Counted from the stretch's first letter, positions 36,745 through 45,979 are shown. The stretch is 64,000 nt of DNA from VGSG01 sp040756375 (GCA_040756375.1 JBFLZC010000006.1:62001-126000), one strand, 5' to 3'. Notes: a model not told the origin generated them from the sequence alone. Numbers and translations are program-made.

Positions 36745-37410
36745 CTAATCGTAAAAGAAATACAGAGGGAAGATGTCCCTCGCCGCCAGCTTCTTCTCAA
36801 TTTCCTCGTCCGTTATACGCTCCTCGCACAGGCGCCGGAGTTCTTCCGCGGGATAACTCTTGTCATAAGACACCCAGTAAACGTCTGCCACACTTCCATC
36901 ATACTTGCAGAAAGACGCGGGCTTTGTCTGAAGGAGATCGGCAATTCTTGGAGAGACGACCGGGAGTTCGGTTGCGCCGTCATACCCGTCAAAAGGGCCT
37001 GGATTAAGCTTGATTTCCTGAATGTCCTTGACGCCTATCCCAATAGGTTCCCGGATCGCGACCAGATGATTCTTTACTGGATACTTTATCGAACGGAGGT
37101 GGGTGTACACCGCGATTCCGTCGATCTGGGCCCGAGAATCGAAGATTACGTCAGGGAATTCTTTCTTGGTCGCCATCACCTTTTCGAAAGATTGCTTCGT
37201 TCTTTCGCTCCACGTCTGATAACCGAATGACGCCCATGAGTCGTTCCAGGTAGCGTATCCCTTGATTCTGGTCCCGTCTTTGAGTCGTACACGCACTCCC
37301 TTCAACTGCCAGCACGCGATACAATCGGCAAGACAGTCACTCATAACTAATGAGGTAAGCAGGAGCGCTACCACAAATGAGGAACAAAAGGCTCTGGGAC
37401 AGCAAGGCAT
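36745..37410 (-). CDS. Secreted protein of unknown function
   Basis: The protein has 221 residues. A signal peptide (FCSSFVVALLLTSLVMSDCLA) is followed by CIACWQLKG and a beta-rich domain with LKDGTRIKGYATWNDSW, a pattern like SH3/Sm-type strands. The remaining part is mixed and ends in a charged helix. The Cys pair near the mature start may form a disulphide. No family name or partner is evident. It sits downstream of ruvA on the same strand but separated by about 80 bases. Confidence 0.6.
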   Translation of the reverse strand: MPCCPRAFCSSFVVALLLTSLVMSDCLADCIACWQLKGVRVRLKDGTRIKGYATWNDSWASFGYQTWSERTKQSFEKVMATKKEFPDVIFDSRAQIDGIAVYTHLRSIKYPVKNHLVAIREPIGIGVKDIQEIKLNPGPFDGYDGATELPVVSPRIADLLQTKPASFCKYDGSVADVYWVSYDKSYPAEELRRLCEERITDEEIEKKLAARDIFPLYFFYD

Positions 37411-37488
37411 CGAGCTGTCTCCTCTTCCTCGCTCATGGTTGAGGACGCTGCGATCTACCGTAATTATACGTCCCCAATAACGGAAAGC

Positions 37489-38085
37489 TTACGATTTGGA
37501 CAATTCTCGTAGGGCCAGCCTCACGGCATCGGTGAGCGATATTTCCGGGCCTTTTCCGGCCAAAGCCGCACGTGCGACCGGCCTGGCCTGGCGTTCCTTA
37601 TAACCCAGGTTCATCAGCGAAGACACCAGGTCGTCCTCGATGGAACCCGGTTGCGAGGCGGCAGGAGGCGAGTCATCAAAGGGCAGTTTCTTGACCTTTT
37701 CTTTCAGCTCCACCAGGAGCCGTTCTGCAACTTTGCGGCCTATACCGGGAATCGCTGTCAACCTTCCTGAATCACCCTGGAGAACTGCGTCACGGAATCG
37801 GCCGGGAGATATGCCGGAGACGATATTCAGCGCGAGTCGCGGCCCTATGCCCGAAACTCCAAGAAGTATCTCGAAAATTCGCTTCTCTTCCGCTTTGGCG
37901 AATCCGAACAATTCCAGCGAGTTCTCACGCAACGCGGTATAGATGTGAAGCAAGACCTCATCGTCGCCATTTAAGGCATCCAGTGTGGGCAATGATACCC
38001 ACACATCGTACCCGACGCCTTGCACGTCCACGATGATGCGGTTCCCGTTACGAATCAGGACTTTTCCTCGGAGCGAAGCAATCAC
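37489..38085 (-). CDS. ruvA: Holliday junction helicase subunit RuvA
   Basis: The 198-residue protein is full length: OB-fold (IASLRGKVLIRNGNRIIVDVQGVGYDVWV), helix-hairpin-helix pair (FEILLGVSGIGPRLALNIVSGI and LTAIPGIGRKVAERLLVELK) and the C-terminal RuvB-contact domain. It binds the four-way junction and loads RuvB. Its start overlaps the ruvC stop by 4 bases. ruvB is not in the window; the next gene downstream is an unrelated secreted protein. Confidence 0.96.
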   Translation of the reverse strand: MIASLRGKVLIRNGNRIIVDVQGVGYDVWVSLPTLDALNGDDEVLLHIYTALRENSLELFGFAKAEEKRIFEILLGVSGIGPRLALNIVSGISPGRFRDAVLQGDSGRLTAIPGIGRKVAERLLVELKEKVKKLPFDDSPPAASQPGSIEDDLVSSLMNLGYKERQARPVARAALAGKGPEISLTDAVRLALRELSKS

Positions 38086-38579
38086 GAAACAACCCCCGCG
38101 GGCAAAGAGATATGAGAATGATACAGTGCCATGGCCAGGGCATCGGCCTGGTCTGCTGACTTGAGCGGCGCCAGACCGAGAATCTTGCTTACCATAAAGA
38201 TGATCTGCTCTTTTTCAGCCCGACCGTAGCCAGTGATCCCTTTCTTTATCTCCATCGGAGCATACTCGAAGATGTCCATGCTGTGAGTTTCGCCCAGGAG
38301 TAGGATCGCGCCTCGCACCTGGCTGAGCTTCATGAGACTCTGGCTGTTGGTCGCGTGAAAGAGCGACTCCACTACCATGACCGACGGTCTGTGTTCTTTG
38401 GCCACACTATCGAGCCTCTGGTACACATCCCAGATCCGCTTCGAGTGGGACGCGCGAGCAGGCGGCTTGATGACCCCGCTGGCGATGTGGCGGGCTCTCG
38501 ATCCGTTCTTTTCGATGATTCCGTATCCCGTAGCAGTGCTCCCGGGATCTACTCCCATGATGATCATGGTCTCACGCAA
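38082..38579 (-). CDS. ruvC: Holliday junction resolvase RuvC
   Basis: The 165-residue protein has the RuvC catalytic residues: Asp in IIMGVDPGSTATGYG, Glu in VVESLF, and two Asp in SADQADALAMALYH. It cuts recombination junctions. GTG 38579 has GGAG at suitable spacing; ATG 38567 is an alternative. In many bacteria yebC lies directly upstream; here a 4.2 kb opposite-strand gene and a channel gene stand between them. Confidence 0.96.
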   Translation of the reverse strand: MRETMIIMGVDPGSTATGYGIIEKNGSRARHIASGVIKPPARASHSKRIWDVYQRLDSVAKEHRPSVMVVESLFHATNSQSLMKLSQVRGAILLLGETHSMDIFEYAPMEIKKGITGYGRAEKEQIIFMVSKILGLAPLKSADQADALAMALYHSHISLPAGVVS

Positions 38580-38876
38580 ACTCCGTTGTTCATGCCGACT
38601 TCAAGCGGTCTGCCGACCCGGCTCACCGCGCTTCGGCTAACATGAAGCCAGCGCGGCATCCCGGCTCGCACCAAACGGGCCTGCTTATACTATTGAATGA
38701 AAATTCTTTCCAGCGTTTTGTCGGGCCGAATGAGGCAACGAATCACTCCTTTTGACGGCAGTTGACACAGGCATATAGTGACGGTAGGAGTGTCTTACAC
38801 AATGCGTTGAGGCAGAAGTCTATGTCCTTCGGCTAAGAGTAGTACTTATTGCGTTGTAGAGCCCAGGGCTTACACA
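38580..38876 (+). promoter_or_regulatory. Upstream region of the NACHT gene with a direct repeat
   Basis: CTTACACAATG occurs at 38794-38804 and again at 38869-38879, where it overlaps the ATG. GCGTTG also recurs near each copy. A TTGACA at 38762-38767 lacks a convincing -10 box. The repeated 11-mer may be a regulator site. Confidence 0.4.
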
Positions 38877-41800
38877 ATGTCTAAGCTCAATTACGCTTGG
38901 GAACGGTTTTGGTACCCGAGAGGTTCGACCATATCTTTGGCCGACGAAGGGTATCCCGTAGCCCCCGACTCTTGGTTAGGAAGTGCATTCAATGCGCACT
39001 TAGTGACACTTGAAGAGCTAATGGACGTCACGTGTCTTGTGCTCCTTGGAGAGCCTGGAATTGGCAAGAGTTCCGATCTGGGCACACACTTTGAAGTATG
39101 TCGGGCTAGATGCAGAGATCAAGGCGACGATGCACAGTGGGTGGATCTCCGCTCCTTCGGTGACGAAAATAGACTGATCAGCAAGCTATTCGAGACCCCT
39201 GCTTTTCGGGGATGGCGGAAGGGGCGGCACAGACTGACTCTCTTCCTGGACAGTTTCGACGAGTGCCCATTGCGGCTGTCGCACCTAACCGCGCTGGTAA
39301 TCGATGAATTCAAATGCCGCGATCTCCCCTTTAAGCGCCTGTGTTTGCGAATAGCATGCAGCACTGCCGTCTGGCCCCCGCTGCTGGAGGAGGCGTTCGG
39401 GAAATTCTGGGGCAAGGACAAGGTCGAAGTCTATTCAATGGCCCCGCTCACGCCGTCAGCGGTCTCAATCGCGGCAACGGCAAACGGACTGAATTCTGAG
39501 GCCTTCTTGTCCGAGATCCGTGCACGTGAAGCAACTCTGTTTGCCATCAAGCCCGTGACACTAAATCTATTGATTAAGCTAATCAAGGGTCCAGGACAAT
39601 TCCCCTCCACCAAGTACGATCTTTACGAAAGAGGGATGAGCAAGCTGTGCGAGGACCCCAGCGAGAGCCGGCTGTCAGCACAACGTTCCGGGCAACTCGA
39701 CGCCAAACAGCGGCTCGCTGTTGCCGAGCGAATTGCTGCCGCAACCGTGCTGTGCGGCCGCACAAGCATTTGGATGCGGGGGGATGAAGGAGAGTTGCGG
39801 GAAACTGACGTTCCCTTGTGGGAACTTAGGGGCCTCTGCTCGCTGGAAACGGGGGGCTCCCTTGAAGTTACAGAGGCTGTCCTAAGGGAAACCCTGGATA
39901 CAGGTCTGTTTACCGAACGCGGGCCAAACCGGCTCGGCTGGGCTCATCAGACTTATGGTGAGTTTCTGGCGGCGCGCTTCTTGGAGAAGCACGACTTCAG
40001 CCTTTACCAGGTCAAGCCATTGCTCTTTGATGGCAGTGAGACTGAGCTGAGATTGTTTCCTCAACTCAGTTCGGTCGCAGGGTGGCTGGCTTCTCGGCGA
40101 TCCGACATCTTCGATGAGGTCGTCAAGTCCGACCCAGACGTATTGATCGCGATTGACCTGTCTACGCTCGGAGAATCCCGCAAGGAAGCGCTGGTGGAAA
40201 GCCTGCTCCGTGCTTTGGAACAGGAAACCCTGCAAGTTCCAAGTTGGTCAGACGAGGCCTTTTACCCGAAATTGGCTCATCCGCGGCTTGCAGTTCAGCT
40301 TCGTAGCTACATCCGAAACCGCAAAAACAGCTTTGTGGTGCGGCGAGAAGCCATCACCATAGCGATATGCTGCGATGTGAAAGATCTCGTTCAGGACCTG
40401 CTGGAATTGGCATTTGACCCGATCGAGGACATCGGCGTGCGCGAGGTTGCGGCATCTGCGCTGCTCGACCTGGGTGATGAATCCACAAAGCAATCCTTGA
40501 AGCCCTTTGCAGTCGCCGTCAATGATGATGACGTCAACGATGGGCTGAAAGGCATCGCTCTACAGGCATTGTGGCCGAACCATATCTCTGCAGCCGAAGT
40601 ACTTGGTGCTTTGACCGCACCCAAGAGAGAGAATCCGCTTGGGTCCTATGCCATGTTTCTGTCCCACTGCTTCGCCAAACATTTGACATCTACAGACTTC
40701 CCGGTCGCCCTGGGCTGGGTACGCGATCAGCCGCCGAGGGAAAGTGTGCCAAATCGTTTTCAGGACTTGATGGACTTCGTGATGATAATGGCTTGGAACC
40801 ATCTGGATAATCCAAAAGCCCTTGAGTGCTTCTGCGAGTGCATCTTGCGCAGATTAGATCTTGACGGTGGGTTCTTTCAGCACGCTTCTGATACCGAAGC
40901 GTGGAACCGCGCTGTTGCGGATGACCGCAAACGCCGCGAAGTCTTGGATAGAATACTTCCACACTTGCCTCGGCCCGAAGAGGATGCGGTGAGGTTGACG
41001 GATCCTCAAACGCCCATGGTTCTGCCGGCGGATCTCCAGTGGCTCATCGACAAGCTGGCAGCCCCTGCAACCAAAGAAATGGAGAAGGCGCTCATCGAAT
41101 TGATTAGACATACCTTCCAAAGAAACGACCCGGAGCATGTGGAGGCGGTGCTTACTGCGATCCAACACAACCAAGCCCTCGCAAATGTATTCGCTTGGTT
41201 GTGGAGGCCCATCGAACTTGACTCTGAGCAGGCCCAGCGATTGAGAACTGACTACGATACGGCCACCGCGCGGAATGAACTACGAAAAGAATACAAAGCG
41301 CAGAAAGAGGAACAGGGCGTCAAGATATTATTGCTCCTTGAACGGTGCGAGTTGGGAACACACACGGCCTTTGTAGACCTCACAGTTCACATGATGAGGC
41401 GGCCTGACGGAATGATCATGGCGGGAAGCAATCTGAAAGCCGTACACGGCTGGAAGCAGGCGGATCAACCTACCCGAGAGCGCCTGGTAAACGCTGCCAA
41501 GAATTATGTGTTGGACCACGTGCCTGACCCGGCAACGTGCTTCGACACGCGCAAGCACCATGTCCAGGACAAGGCCGGATTGGTCGCGCTTCGCCTGCTC
41601 CGGTCGGACGCGCCCGGCTTTTTGCAGACGTTGTCACCCGAAATATGGAAGAGATGGGCACCGCTGGTGCTGTCCGCTCCTACTCCCAGCGAACGTGGGG
41701 CTGGGGCAGCCCATGTCGAGCTGGCCTCCTTGGCATACCGTTTCGCCCCCGCTGAGTTCATCGAGGCATTGATTGCTCTTATCGACAGAGAAAACCGTCA

Positions 41801-43067
41801 GTCAGGCAATATATATAGTCTCTGGATAATCGCTTTTAGGTGGGACGATCGCATGACAAAGGCACTTGCCTCGAAACTGGACGACAATAGCTTGACCATC
41901 GATTCCTTGGCCTCTTTGTTAGAAGAGCTACTGGCTCGGGAAGTGCCAGAAGCAGAGCTTTTCGCCCAGTCCCTGGTCAGCCATGCAATATCTCTCCCAG
42001 ACGAGGCCAAGGTCAAAGCATTAGAGGCTGCTTGCCTGCTGACGGCGTTTAGGAAGGCCGCAGCGTGGCCGGTCATCTGGCCAATCATTCAGCAAGACCC
42101 AGAGTTCGGGCGAAAGTTGATGCTTAGGGTAGCGTGGGAGGACGGAGGTCGCGGTCGTCAAAGCCTCCTGAGAGCGTTGACAGAAGAGCAGTTGATGGCT
42201 CTGTTTTTGTGGCTTGCGCGTGTATTTCCCTTCGAGGAGGACCCGCAGGAGGAGGGGGGACATACGGTCAGCTTCAGAGAGCACGTTGCTGACTGGAGAG
42301 ACTCAATACCTGGTCATCTGCGGGACCGGGGTACACAAGCCGCGGTGGAGGCGCTGGAACGCCTTATCGTTGAACTCCCGAATTTGCACTGGCTAAAGCC
42401 GACGTTGCTTCAAGCCAAGGAGCAGCACCGCCGACGGGCGTGGGTGCCGCCTACGCCAAGTGAACTTTTTAGAACCGCTGAGCGCAATTTAGAACGTCGC
42501 AAAGCAAAGGAGAGAGGACGACTAATAGGAATAGAGGAAATAGATCAATTCTCGATGGTCAGCTCGATAGGCCGAGGCATCATCACTGAACAAATTCTTT
42601 CTGCGGTTCGGGACCTAGACGAAAAAAGTGAGTTCGAGCCTTGCATCCGGGAGATTATATGCGACCCAACCCAGACTCCCCATGGTCCCACTGAGATAGC
42701 GGACATAATAACCACACATGTGAGCATAGCAGGACAGAAAGAGCTCGCAGCGTTTGTCCTGAAAGGCAAGAGCTTTAGAAACGTGTCTGATCGGGACGTG
42801 AGTCATCAAATCGACAAGCTCGCCAACTATATGAAAAGCCTAGATCTGGCTGTCTTAGCGGCAGTGGGCAACATCCAAGATTCGGCAAAAGTGAACTTCA
42901 TAAACCGGGCCCACAAAGAAGGATGGGACTGGCTTATCATTGACGCGTCTGATCTCGCTCGCCTCCTCATAGCTTACAACAAGATCTGCCGATGCTGCGG
43001 AAAGCCCCTCGAAAAAGACTCACCGCAGTGCAAGCACTGTGACGGGAAGAACAAGCAAAACGAATGA
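38877..43067 (+). CDS. Large NACHT-type NTPase with possible nuclease and zinc-ribbon C-terminus
   Basis: The protein has 1396 residues. A NACHT-like NTPase begins near the start: Walker A GEPGIGKSS (58-66) and acidic Walker B LFLDSFDEC (122-130), with the winged-helix region around 330-370 (LGWAHQTYGEFLAARFL). A long helical HEAT-like stretch (about 450-1200) follows. Near 1275-1365 a segment (ELAAFVLKGKSF, VSHQIDKLANYM, WDWLIIDASDLARLLIAY) resembles restriction-endonuclease-like folds, and the end carries a zinc ribbon (Cys at 1371, 1374, 1385 and 1388). STAND/NACHT proteins of this build act in antiphage defence, sensing an invader in the repeats and then triggering an effector. Having the effector at the C-terminus is unusual. 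No antitoxin or partner gene adjoins it. Function is inference. Confidence 0.8.
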   Translation: MSKLNYAWERFWYPRGSTISLADEGYPVAPDSWLGSAFNAHLVTLEELMDVTCLVLLGEPGIGKSSDLGTHFEVCRARCRDQGDDAQWVDLRSFGDENRLISKLFETPAFRGWRKGRHRLTLFLDSFDECPLRLSHLTALVIDEFKCRDLPFKRLCLRIACSTAVWPPLLEEAFGKFWGKDKVEVYSMAPLTPSAVSIAATANGLNSEAFLSEIRAREATLFAIKPVTLNLLIKLIKGPGQFPSTKYDLYERGMSKLCEDPSESRLSAQRSGQLDAKQRLAVAERIAAATVLCGRTSIWMRGDEGELRETDVPLWELRGLCSLETGGSLEVTEAVLRETLDTGLFTERGPNRLGWAHQTYGEFLAARFLEKHDFSLYQVKPLLFDGSETELRLFPQLSSVAGWLASRRSDIFDEVVKSDPDVLIAIDLSTLGESRKEALVESLLRALEQETLQVPSWSDEAFYPKLAHPRLAVQLRSYIRNRKNSFVVRREAITIAICCDVKDLVQDLLELAFDPIEDIGVREVAASALLDLGDESTKQSLKPFAVAVNDDDVNDGLKGIALQALWPNHISAAEVLGALTAPKRENPLGSYAMFLSHCFAKHLTSTDFPVALGWVRDQPPRESVPNRFQDLMDFVMIMAWNHLDNPKALECFCECILRRLDLDGGFFQHASDTEAWNRAVADDRKRREVLDRILPHLPRPEEDAVRLTDPQTPMVLPADLQWLIDKLAAPATKEMEKALIELIRHTFQRNDPEHVEAVLTAIQHNQALANVFAWLWRPIELDSEQAQRLRTDYDTATARNELRKEYKAQKEEQGVKILLLLERCELGTHTAFVDLTVHMMRRPDGMIMAGSNLKAVHGWKQADQPTRERLVNAAKNYVLDHVPDPATCFDTRKHHVQDKAGLVALRLLRSDAPGFLQTLSPEIWKRWAPLVLSAPTPSERGAGAAHVELASLAYRFAPAEFIEALIALIDRENRQSGNIYSLWIIAFRWDDRMTKALASKLDDNSLTIDSLASLLEELLAREVPEAELFAQSLVSHAISLPDEAKVKALEAACLLTAFRKAAAWPVIWPIIQQDPEFGRKLMLRVAWEDGGRGRQSLLRALTEEQLMALFLWLARVFPFEEDPQEEGGHTVSFREHVADWRDSIPGHLRDRGTQAAVEALERLIVELPNLHWLKPTLLQAKEQHRRRAWVPPTPSELFRTAERNLERRKAKERGRLIGIEEIDQFSMVSSIGRGIITEQILSAVRDLDEKSEFEPCIREIICDPTQTPHGPTEIADIITTHVSIAGQKELAAFVLKGKSFRNVSDRDVSHQIDKLANYMKSLDLAVLAAVGNIQDSAKVNFINRAHKEGWDWLIIDASDLARLLIAYNKICRCCGKPLEKDSPQCKHCDGKNKQNE

Positions 43068-43328
43068 GCTGCAGGTCGGTTTGGATATGCAGTCCGCCTC
43101 CTACTGCTCAGAAGCACGGCGAGGTGCTGCGCGCGCGACCTACGTCAGTGCGCGTGGGGCCAGTGCAGTACCCGCGCTCCGCGAGAGTGAGATTGCTTCG
43201 CTGCGCTCGCAATGACAGTCGTTTGCCGCATGTAACTGGATGCTTACATCGAAGGGATCAGTAGGGCCGGGATCTTGCCAGTCCGGTAGGTCGCGGCACG
43301 TAATCCACAGGCCGGCAGGATGCCGGTC
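43068..43328. repeat. Intergenic repeats, including family C
   Basis: 43190-43220 holds the dispersed palindrome GATTGCTTCGCTGCGCTCGC. 43261-43332 holds a family C copy (GTAGGGCCGGGATCTTGCC to GGCAGGATGCCGGTCCTAC) that runs to the stop codon of the next gene. Confidence 0.6.
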
Positions 43329-44024
43329 CTACTTTCGTTCTTTGCGGTCTTCTCGGTCCTCGATCTCCTGAGCCACAAGCCTTGCGACCAGAATCGCCGG
43401 GAAGAGCTGGCCGACTATGGCCTCTAGCATAGCCAGGGTCTTAACCGCGGGGTGCGCGGGAAGAATGTCGCCATAACCGACGCTGGTTAGAGTAATAAAG
43501 CTGAAATAGACCAGTTGGCCGGCAAGCGCGTGGGCTTCGTTGGCCGGGGGAACGGTGGCAAAATTGAACGCACCCGGGGACGCAAGATCAACAAGGAAGT
43601 ATAGACTTCCCCATAGAACTCCCATGAGCAGATAGGCAGCGACAGCCCCTGCAATGCGATGATAATTGACAGGGCCTTCCCGGAATACCTGCATTAGGAT
43701 TAGGACGATGAGCGTGCCGGTAAAGATCGGCGTGGTCAACCCATTCAAGGCTTCCATCGTCATCCCGGGATAGACGACCAACCCGATCCGGCCCATAAAG
43801 CTGATAACCCCCAGAGCGAGGGCAAGCCAACCCCACAAAGGGGTCTCGATCACGGTCATCACACCCGAAACCAGGATGCAGATGAAAGATATGTGGATGA
43901 GGTTTCTGCCGATAAGGGCAGAGCCCACGACAGGATAGAGGACAAAGATCTCCAAGAAAAGGAAACCGAGCAGAGCTGTCAGGCCTGCATCGCTGGACCA
44001 CATATGCGTGAGAGCACGGCGCAT
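43329..44024 (-). CDS. Two-pore-loop-type ion channel, potassium-like
   Basis: The protein has 231 residues with five or six membrane segments and the selectivity filter TLTSVGYGDILP near residue 185, matching potassium channels, followed by a last membrane helix and a charged tail (EIEDREDRKERK). No regulatory domain (RCK or cyclic-nucleotide) is attached. It starts 36 bases after yebC on the same strand, so it is probably cotranscribed with it. The conserved TVGYGD signature is the main evidence. Confidence 0.8.
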   Translation of the reverse strand: MRRALTHMWSSDAGLTALLGFLFLEIFVLYPVVGSALIGRNLIHISFICILVSGVMTVIETPLWGWLALALGVISFMGRIGLVVYPGMTMEALNGLTTPIFTGTLIVLILMQVFREGPVNYHRIAGAVAAYLLMGVLWGSLYFLVDLASPGAFNFATVPPANEAHALAGQLVYFSFITLTSVGYGDILPAHPAVKTLAMLEAIVGQLFPAILVARLVAQEIEDREDRKERK

Positions 44025-44060
44025 TTCGTTTGGAGCCTCTGGGAGGGGCTGTGCGCTGAA

Positions 44061-44810
44061 TCACGCTGATATTTCGAGCATCTGCTCTTCGGAGATGTCG
44101 AAGTTGGCATAGACCTTCTGGATGTCTTCGTCGTCGTCGAGCGCGTCCATCATCTTGAGCATCTGTTCGGCCTGTTTGCCGACCAGCGCCACAGTCGTTT
44201 GAGGAATCATGGTAACTTCGGCCAGTTCGGTCTTCCAGCCTTTCTCTTCCACTGCCGCGCGCACTGTTTCGAAATCCGAGGGCTCGGTGGTGACTTCGAA
44301 CGTGTTCCCTTCGGGCTGCACATCCTGAGCGCCGGCTTCCAGGGCCAGTTCCATGACCTGATCTTCGTTCAGACCCTGCCCGCTGAGGACAATCATCCCC
44401 TTCTTGTCGAACATCCAGGCTACGCATCCGCTTTCGCCCAGGCTCCCGTTGTATTTGTCGAATATGTGACGGACCTTGGCCACTGTCCGGTTCTTGTTAT
44501 CCGTGAGGACTGCCACCATGACGGCAACGCCTCCGGGCCCGTACCCTTCGTACAGGATCTCTTCGAACGCGGCGCCCTCGATTTCGCCCGTTCCTCTCTT
44601 GATGGCCCGTTCGACGTTATCTTTGGGCATGTTCGCTTGACGAGCCGCGTTGACCGCGGTCCTCAAGCGCGGGTTGCCTTCCGGGTCCCCTCCTCCGGTT
44701 CTCGCGGCTATAGTGATTTCTTTAATGATTTTGGAGAAGAGCTTGCCGCGCTTGGCATCTGCCGCGCCCTTCTTGTGCTTTATGGTGCTCCATTTATTAT
44801 GACCGGACAT
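44061..44810 (-). CDS. yebC: YebC/PmpR-family protein (TACO1-like)
   Basis: The 249-residue protein is a full-length YebC homologue: MSGHNKWSTIKHKKGAADAKR start, the middle GGDPEGNPRLRTAV, and C-terminal LDDDEDIQKVYANFDI. YebC proteins help translation through proline stretches or act as transcriptional regulators. It is normally next to ruvC; here the NACHT gene and channel gene lie between. Confidence 0.96.
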   Translation of the reverse strand: MSGHNKWSTIKHKKGAADAKRGKLFSKIIKEITIAARTGGGDPEGNPRLRTAVNAARQANMPKDNVERAIKRGTGEIEGAAFEEILYEGYGPGGVAVMVAVLTDNKNRTVAKVRHIFDKYNGSLGESGCVAWMFDKKGMIVLSGQGLNEDQVMELALEAGAQDVQPEGNTFEVTTEPSDFETVRAAVEEKGWKTELAEVTMIPQTTVALVGKQAEQMLKMMDALDDDEDIQKVYANFDISEEQMLEISA

Positions 44811-45265
44811 GGTCCTCGTACCTCCGCGGTAATAACCCTCTTAATATACTTTTCAATTCCGCTCAAGCTTTTGTGACGCTCTATCCCGTGATATCCCTGC
44901 CGAGGAGTTGTCAACAGAACCTGTGGATAACTTGGAAAGTATCCTGTGGATAACTTCGTTAGGGTCTTAACACCTTTGGATTCCGAGCAACCTGCTCCAA
45001 AATGGGTCAGCAGTATAGTTGTCTTATTTCAATATGTTATTCCTAACCTATGGAGCCCACGATGCCCGCGTTTTGGTGGCTCCCCTGGCAAGGGAACTTA
45101 TAAACACCTGTTGATAAACCGGATTTGTCGGCTCCAGGCTGCCGGGTTTAACAGCTTCCACCGCGGGTTTGCCGCGGCTCGGCGACCCCTCTCAGTGCGG
45201 TCATCCAATGCGGTCGCGGCCCAAGCCTGAATTGCGTTCTCACCAAGCAGCGCTCTAGTGACCGC
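44811..45265. other. Intergenic region with DnaA-box cluster
   Basis: Three DnaA-box-like 9-mers lie here: TGTGGATAA at 44922-44930 and 44945-44953 (within the direct repeat CCTGTGGATAACTT), and TGTTGATAA at 45109-45117. A near-palindrome GTTGTCAAC sits at 44908-44916. A moderately AT-rich stretch (45012-45052) lies between them. This could be a replication origin part, a DnaA-titration site or chance; no dnaA, dnaN or rpmH is in the window. Confidence 0.5.
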
Positions 45266-45979
45266 TCACGAGCCTTCGGACCGTGTTCCCATTTCAAGCA
45301 AGGCACGCGCCATCTTTTCCAAGTATTCATTGGCCATTCGGAGGGAATCCAGCACATCGCGAAACATGGAGGAAGCTTCCACCAGCAGTTCCCCCTTTTC
45401 GAGCCTGATCCAGTGTTGGATCTTGGAGTGCTCGATAAGCTCCGCCAGCCGCTTGTTCCGGTTGATGACCTCTTCCAGGAGACTTTGCTCCGGCTCGATG
45501 AAGGCTTCCCGCAAGCTCATCATCATGCCCACGAGCGCGCTGAAGAGTTCTCTAAGCTCTCCGTCGGCCTTTTCACCAAATGAGATACTCTGAGCGGCTT
45601 TGAGGCGCAAACAGTTCTGTATGCTGAGCAAGCCGTCGCTAACCCTTTTGAGGCGATAGGGAAATCTGATGAGTCCTCTCATCTCGTCGGCGGTGACGCC
45701 GGCTGAGACCAAGTAGTTGGTCAGGGTCTTCTCTTCCTCCGATAGTTCCGCCGCGAGGCGGCCACATTCGGCCATAGAAGCCGATCCACCCGAGGCGAAA
45801 GTGGTGGTCAACTGATTGCCCATTTCCACCAGCTTGCTCAGCATGATAAGCAAGCCTTCATGGAGCGTTGTGGATGTGGAAACACGCATCTGATGGAGGC
45901 CTTTGAGGCGTAAGACCTCTTCGTTCACATCAGGGCTGATTACCCGAAAGGGGTTCACAAACAGTCTTTTCTGAGCCAT
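45266..45979 (-). CDS. PhoU-like helical protein
   Basis: The protein has 237 residues, almost all helical. Its C-terminal half (EEVINRNKRLAELIEHSKIQHWIRLEKGELLVEASSM) resembles the second PhoU helical bundle, and the N-terminal half has a Met-rich helix. It lacks a complete set of metal-binding residues that I could recognise. A canonical phoU gene lies at 56221. It may regulate phosphate uptake or an unrelated transport step. The start is ATG 45979. Confidence 0.55.
   Translation of the reverse strand: MAQKRLFVNPFRVISPDVNEEVLRLKGLHQMRVSTSTTLHEGLLIMLSKLVEMGNQLTTTFASGGSASMAECGRLAAELSEEEKTLTNYLVSAGVTADEMRGLIRFPYRLKRVSDGLLSIQNCLRLKAAQSISFGEKADGELRELFSALVGMMMSLREAFIEPEQSLLEEVINRNKRLAELIEHSKIQHWIRLEKGELLVEASSMFRDVLDSLRMANEYLEKMARALLEMGTRSEGS

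Noticed and set aside
36359..36748. 129-residue plus-strand open frame
   Set aside because: Lies in a repeat-rich gap and overlaps inverted repeats; no homologous pattern.
38762..38790. Promoter for the NACHT gene from TTGACA at 38762
   Set aside because: No acceptable -10 hexamer at 16-18 bases.
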